From Sesamum alatum (Eukaryota > Streptophyta > Magnoliopsida > Lamiales > Pedaliaceae), in contig JACGWO010000011.1 in assembly GCA_034509735.1 (NCBI GenBank), positions 20,196,979-20,260,978 on the forward strand: DNA of 64,000 nucleotides. Direction: 5' to 3'. Below, one piece after another: positions 59,942 through 64,000 of this stretch; position 1 is the first letter of the stretch; each line of letters opens with the position of its first letter. The translations under genes and the position numbers were made by a program. The notes under the pieces were generated by a model that was given only the letters and a program-made list of their open reading frames with translations, searched no databases and was not told the DNA's origin.

Positions 59942-60346
59942 CACTACAAAAAATGTCTTTTTTTATGACCAATTTTATGTGAGGAAATTAAATATTGTCA
60001 CATAAGAAAAGTTAATACGATGAAATCTTTTTTCCTCACATTAGACTTTTCATATTATGAGGAGTTCTAATTGTCTCACAAAAGCATGAATCAATTGTGA
60101 GGAAATTATCTTTTTATCACAATAAATATTTAATTCCTCACAATAAATTTGATGAAAATATGAAAAAAAAAATCCTCACAATACATAAACAAAGGATTAA
60201 AAATATTTTGTTCTCACTATTTCATATTATTATTGTGATGAAATTATATGTCATCACATTATACAAATATCATATGTTGTGATGAAATTATTTATCCTCA
60301 CATTAAATATCACATAATGTGATGAATTTTTATTTTCTTGTAATTG
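59942..60346. mobile_element. CACTA-like MITE with degraded right end
   Basis: It starts CACTACAAAAAATGTC. The right end TTTTCTTGTAATTG is a decayed version of TTTTCTTGTAGTG. The inside repeats TGTGAGGAAATTA / CCTCACA-type motifs in both orientations. No 3-bp duplication can be read because of the decay. Confidence 0.55.
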
Positions 60347-60492
60347 CATTCATTTTTTTACAAGGAATTAAAATTTTATCACAAAAAAAATTATATGGAT
60401 TGAATGATGAACGGAGAGAGCAGATCTTGCAAAAATGGTTCATCACTTGATATCTATATATATATAGATGAAGCTGGCTATAATATTATTTA

Positions 60493-61357
60493 GGGCAAAA
60501 TAGTTTTTTAGTACCGTTAAAAAAGGTTATTATCGCTTTTGGTACCACAATTGTAGCGAGTGTCGTTTTTGGTACCATTAAACACGAAAACACGCATTAT
60601 TATTTGGTCTGAAAATATTTTAATATTTGACAACAAACAATGAGAAATAATTTTTTTTTAAAGAATAAAAGTATTAGATAAATTTTATTTTTATATAAAT
60701 TATAAATTTATTTTATAAATAAAATTATTAGATAAATTTATTTTATTGTAAATAATTAATTAATATAAATAATAATTATCTATTTTTGAGACAAATTTGG
60801 GCATCTTTTTATTATTTTTTGAAATTGAATTATTATTTGGTCTAAAAATATTTTAATACTTTTATTCCAAATATGATTTTTATTTCTTATAATTTGTGCT
60901 CAAATGTTAAAATATTTTCAGACCAAATAATAATTTAATTTTCAAAAATAATAAAAAAGATCATAAAAATTATCTGAAATACAAATAATTTGAATTTTAA
61001 AGCTATTTTATAATATATATATTAAAATAAAATTTTTCTAACATTTTTATTTTTGTAAAAAGAAAAAGAAAATCTTAAAGTTTGTGGTCAAACTTGCTCA
61101 TAATATTTTTTTTCCTCTTAATGGTACCAAAAAAACAGAAATCTGTTTTTTTGGTACCATTAAACATGGCTCCTCACGTGAGCAAATAAGGACTAAGGGC
61201 CGTTAACGGCCATGTGCAAGAAACATGGCCTCAGCCGTTAACTTGGGATCAAAAAGACGTACTTTCGTGTTTAAAGGTACCAAAAGCGACACTTGCCACA
61301 ATTGTGGTACCAAACGATAATGACCTTTTTAACCGGTACCAAAAAAGCATTTTGCCC
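60493..61357. mobile_element. MULE-type foldback element with KpnI-like GGTACC motifs and 9-bp target duplication
   Basis: The left end GGGCAAAATAGTTTTTTAGT and the right end AAAAAGCATTTTGCCC are inverted. About 100 bp of each arm match (GGTACCACAATTGT on both sides). A perfect 9-bp direct repeat TATTATTTA flanks it (60484-60492 and 61358-61366). The interior holds further inverted copies of TTTGGTCTGAAAATATTTTA. No gene. Its TIR sequence differs from the other 9-bp family here. Confidence 0.83.
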
Positions 61358-61366
61358 TATTATTTA

Positions 61367-62755
61367 TGATAATCTTGAACTAGATGTTGTAATGAAATAT
61401 TTTGTGTGGAGGAATAAAAGCAAAATACTTTTTTTTAAAAAAAAAATAAACTAATCGTGGCATGCAATCCTTACGTGCATACAATCAGATTGACGCGACA
61501 ATTAAAGATTTTAAAAACAATAACCACTACATGATTAAAAGTGAGGCAAGTGATAACCATGAGTGGAAGTATTGGGGAATAAACATGCATGGTAGTGACT
61601 CAATTAAAATATGACGTGCACCATTTGGAATAATTAGATAATTATATATTATAGATACTAATTAAGGGTACGAGTGTTATTTGCAATGTCACAAATCATC
61701 ATTTATTAATGAAAAATATTTTTAAAAAAAGAAAGACATCCAAAGGTGGTGGGAATCTTTTCAGGATCCTCATCCCTTCTATATAAAATCAGTCAAAATA
61801 GGATATATAAACTTATTATCTACTAATTCAGGTTTTGCATAACTTATTATTATTATTTAAAGAATTATAATCTCGAAAAAAGTTCAGTTTTTATTTAATT
61901 TGTTTTTAAATAATTAAACTCTTAAATTTAAATTTAAGTTTTTACAATCAAATTTTAATGTCTCAATTAAATGCAAATAAACACCTTTGTCGATGAATAA
62001 ACATTTATGCCTATATTTTTTATTATACTAGGACAAAATTATTACTTAAAATTCATTCCTTGAGGGGATTTACTTGACTATTAAGATAAGTTAATTAAAA
62101 ATTAGTTCTCTTTAAAAGAATATATTGAAAAATAAAGATGGTACAAAGTTCCAAAATAATGAAAATAAATAATCTTGTTAATCATGTATGAAAATGAATG
62201 TAAAAGGGGTAAAATAAAGATATTTATGTAAATTTTACTTTAGTAATATTCATTATTTTTTAATTTAATATCTAATGGTAAAATGACTATTCCGAAAGAA
62301 GATAATAGAAAACAGATTCAAGTTGGTATCAATGTGATATTAATGATGAAATTTAAGTACCATTAAATTATTTATAATTGCCCGAGTACTAAAGTGACAT
62401 TGATGATAAAACTCGACTACCAAAATAAAGTTTATTGATTCAAAAAATACCCCATCTTGTAAGCAGTAATACTACCACATACATCACTTTCAAATCTTTC
62501 ATGATTCGAATTTAAATTTAAAAATATTGAAGACAAAATAGATCAAACTTGACAAAATAAATCAATATTAAATATGCATAAATAAAAAAGTATGGAGAGA
62601 GTTAATTGATTAAAGAAATGAATACCTTGTACATAAATAAATATGTTGAATGATATTTTTGCCAATACATATTTTGCCACTAGAGTTAGTTACTTTAGAT
62701 ATCTCATCTCAAATAAATAGTATAGACAAGTAGAAGCATTTCCAACTTTTCTTTT
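61367..62755. other. Intergenic, no feature recognised
   Basis: AT-rich sequence with no exon-like open frame or clear repeat structure on either strand. Confidence 0.45.
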
Positions 62756-62758
62756 ATT

Positions 62759-63202
62759 CACTACGAGAAAATATAATATTAGTAACAAAATATTAAATGA
62801 TAATTTTAAAGTTGTCACTAAAAATATATATTAAGTAACAATATCTTTTATCTTGTCACTATATAATTATTAGTGACAAAAATTATGTATAAAGTTGTCA
62901 CTAAATTCAATTAGTGACTCATCTATAGTGACAACTTAATGACAACATAATATAGTGATAATAATTATTTGTTATCACTAGGTTGTCATTATACATGAGT
63001 CACTAATTGTATTTAGTGACAACTTTGTGTACATCTTTTTATCACTAATAACAACTTTTACAAAATAATAATAATTATTAAAATCATAACATTCATTATT
63101 ATGACAAGATAAACATTCTTGTCACTAAATATATATAATTAGTAACAATATTAAAACTATCACTTGATTTTTTTGTCGTTAATCTTCTATTTTCTTGTAG
63201 TG
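62759..63202. mobile_element. CACTA-type MITE with 3-bp target duplication
   Basis: It begins CACTACGAGAAAATATAA and ends ATTTTCTTGTAGTG, the terminal sequences of En/Spm-like (CACTA) elements. The 3-bp direct repeat ATT flanks it (62756-62758 and 63203-63205), as expected for that superfamily. The interior has many GTGACAA/TTGTCAC repeats in both orientations (for example AGTTGTCACTAAA), allowing multiple hairpins. It is 444 bp and non-coding. Confidence 0.85.
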
Positions 63203-63740
63203 ATTCCCAGTGAAATTAACTTAATACGTCCAATTCTTTACTTAAGTATCACGAATTCGAACCTCATCGAGAATATAGAGCTCACTACTTGTACGGATAT
63301 ACAACGAGGTGACAATGACTGGCCATAATGCTTAAATATAAATATTAAAATTGAGGCATTGAGATTCGGTTATAACTAAAACTTGTGATTAGAAGCATTT
63401 TCTGAATTTTAACAATAATTCCATTCTTAAATTGTATACTTTGTCTCAGCAATAATAAATTATAGATTCTTAATAATTTCCTGAAGAATTTCAATCTTAC
63501 AATAGCAAACTCAACAGATTATGATTAAATTTTATTCAGCAATTAAAGTGTACTGAGGACATCCATTTTCTACTAAAATCAACATATGATGAAGCAAACT
63601 TGTCTACTTCAAATTAAACCAAAACTGACAATTACCTTAAAAGATTTTCACCAACAGAAACAATAATGAAACTATGATTAATCTTTCTTCCTTATCACTA
63701 TTTATGTAGTAAATAATAGACTCTGGGACATTACATGCCT
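63203..63740. other. Intergenic, no feature recognised
   Basis: Mixed AT-rich sequence. It contains ATCACGAATTCGAACCTCATCG (in two overlapping parts ACGAATTCGAACC and CCTCATCGAG), a common tail of degraded plant retroelements. No gene seen. Confidence 0.35.
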
Positions 63741-63789
63741 TGAGCCACTGCTGATTATACAGAAATGAGCTTACAGATGTTGGTTTCTT

Positions 63790-64000
63790 TAAAGCAATAG
63801 CTCATAAAAGTATAGCTTGATTATTCTTGTGACATGATAACGGACACATACCATTGGCAAGTAATGACCCAAATTGTCCACAATTTTACAACGAAATATG
63901 TAGGAGGCTTGAGTTTCTTTATGTAAAGATAGAGTACATACCGACAGCTGATATAGTATATGGAAGAACTTACACCATTGGACTCGCATTAAGAAACATG
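63790..64000 (-). CDS. Possible edge of a minus-strand gene (internal exons)
   Basis: On the minus strand a donor-like CCAATG|GTGTAAG lies at about 63975, and a well-formed candidate exon at about 63853-63910 encodes YIFRCKIVDNLGHYLPM. It is preceded by CTCAAG and followed by the strong donor GTATGTG. The composition and splice signals look gene-like, but I do not recognise the protein and most of the gene would lie outside the window. Confidence 0.2.

Overview
This is nuclear DNA from a eudicot plant. It is very AT-rich, the one large gene has 17 or more GT-AG-spliced exons, and the rest is dominated by Helitrons, MITEs and foldback elements. I cannot name the species. A run of exactly 500 N (43600-44099) marks a scaffold gap.

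Left part (1-4.8 kb): AT-rich intergenic DNA with two related foldback MITEs. The one at 3187-3610 has a perfect 9-bp target duplication. At 4.8-14.4 kb, on +, is a complete gene for class I arginyl-tRNA synthetase. Joining the 17 exons I can place gives 1764 nt, an open frame of 587 residues from a Kozak-perfect ATG at 5340. Upstream exons could add an organelle transit peptide. The HIGH signature reads HVGN rather than the HVGH I recall for ArgRS.

Middle (14.4-19.6 kb): a transposon-rich stretch. It holds TIR elements with GC-rich cores, a small minus-strand Helitron carrying an internal minisatellite with a tRNA B-box-like core, a 500-bp MULE-type MITE with a perfect 9-bp target duplication, and a 2-kb foldback element with another element inside it.

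Core (19.6-58.5 kb): a young, nearly identical tandem array. Each unit carries one two-exon gene on minus for a secreted six-cysteine defensin-like/NCR-like peptide (about 90 aa) with spacing C-x5-C-x5-C-x6-C-x4-C-x-C. There are five copies, at 21.4, 31.3, 42.4, 45.3 and 56.4 kb. Copies 1, 2 and 4 look intact; copies 3 and 5 each carry a 1-bp frameshift. The spacing is 9.9 kb, then 11.08 kb, then a gap-shortened 2.9 kb, then 11.08 kb. The layout suggests this history: a 3.9-kb tandem duplication (breakpoints near 19641 and the end of the peptide block), insertion of a 6-7 kb non-autonomous Helitron (Hel2, itself holding an opposite-strand Helitron, Hel3) into the TA tract of an older small Helitron (Hel1), then amplification of the enlarged unit. 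The N gap probably hides about 8.7 kb of one more unit.

Right part (58.5-64 kb): further MITEs (MULE-type with 9-bp target duplications at 58529-58988 and 60493-61357; CACTA-type at 62759-63202 with a 3-bp target duplication), and a diverged, frame-broken sixth member of the cysteine-rich peptide family at 59110-59416, on the same strand as the array. The last few hundred bases may hold the edge of another minus-strand gene.

The ArgRS gene is housekeeping. The peptide array, its Helitron-driven structure and the diverged relative beside it are the accessory, rapidly evolving part of the window.
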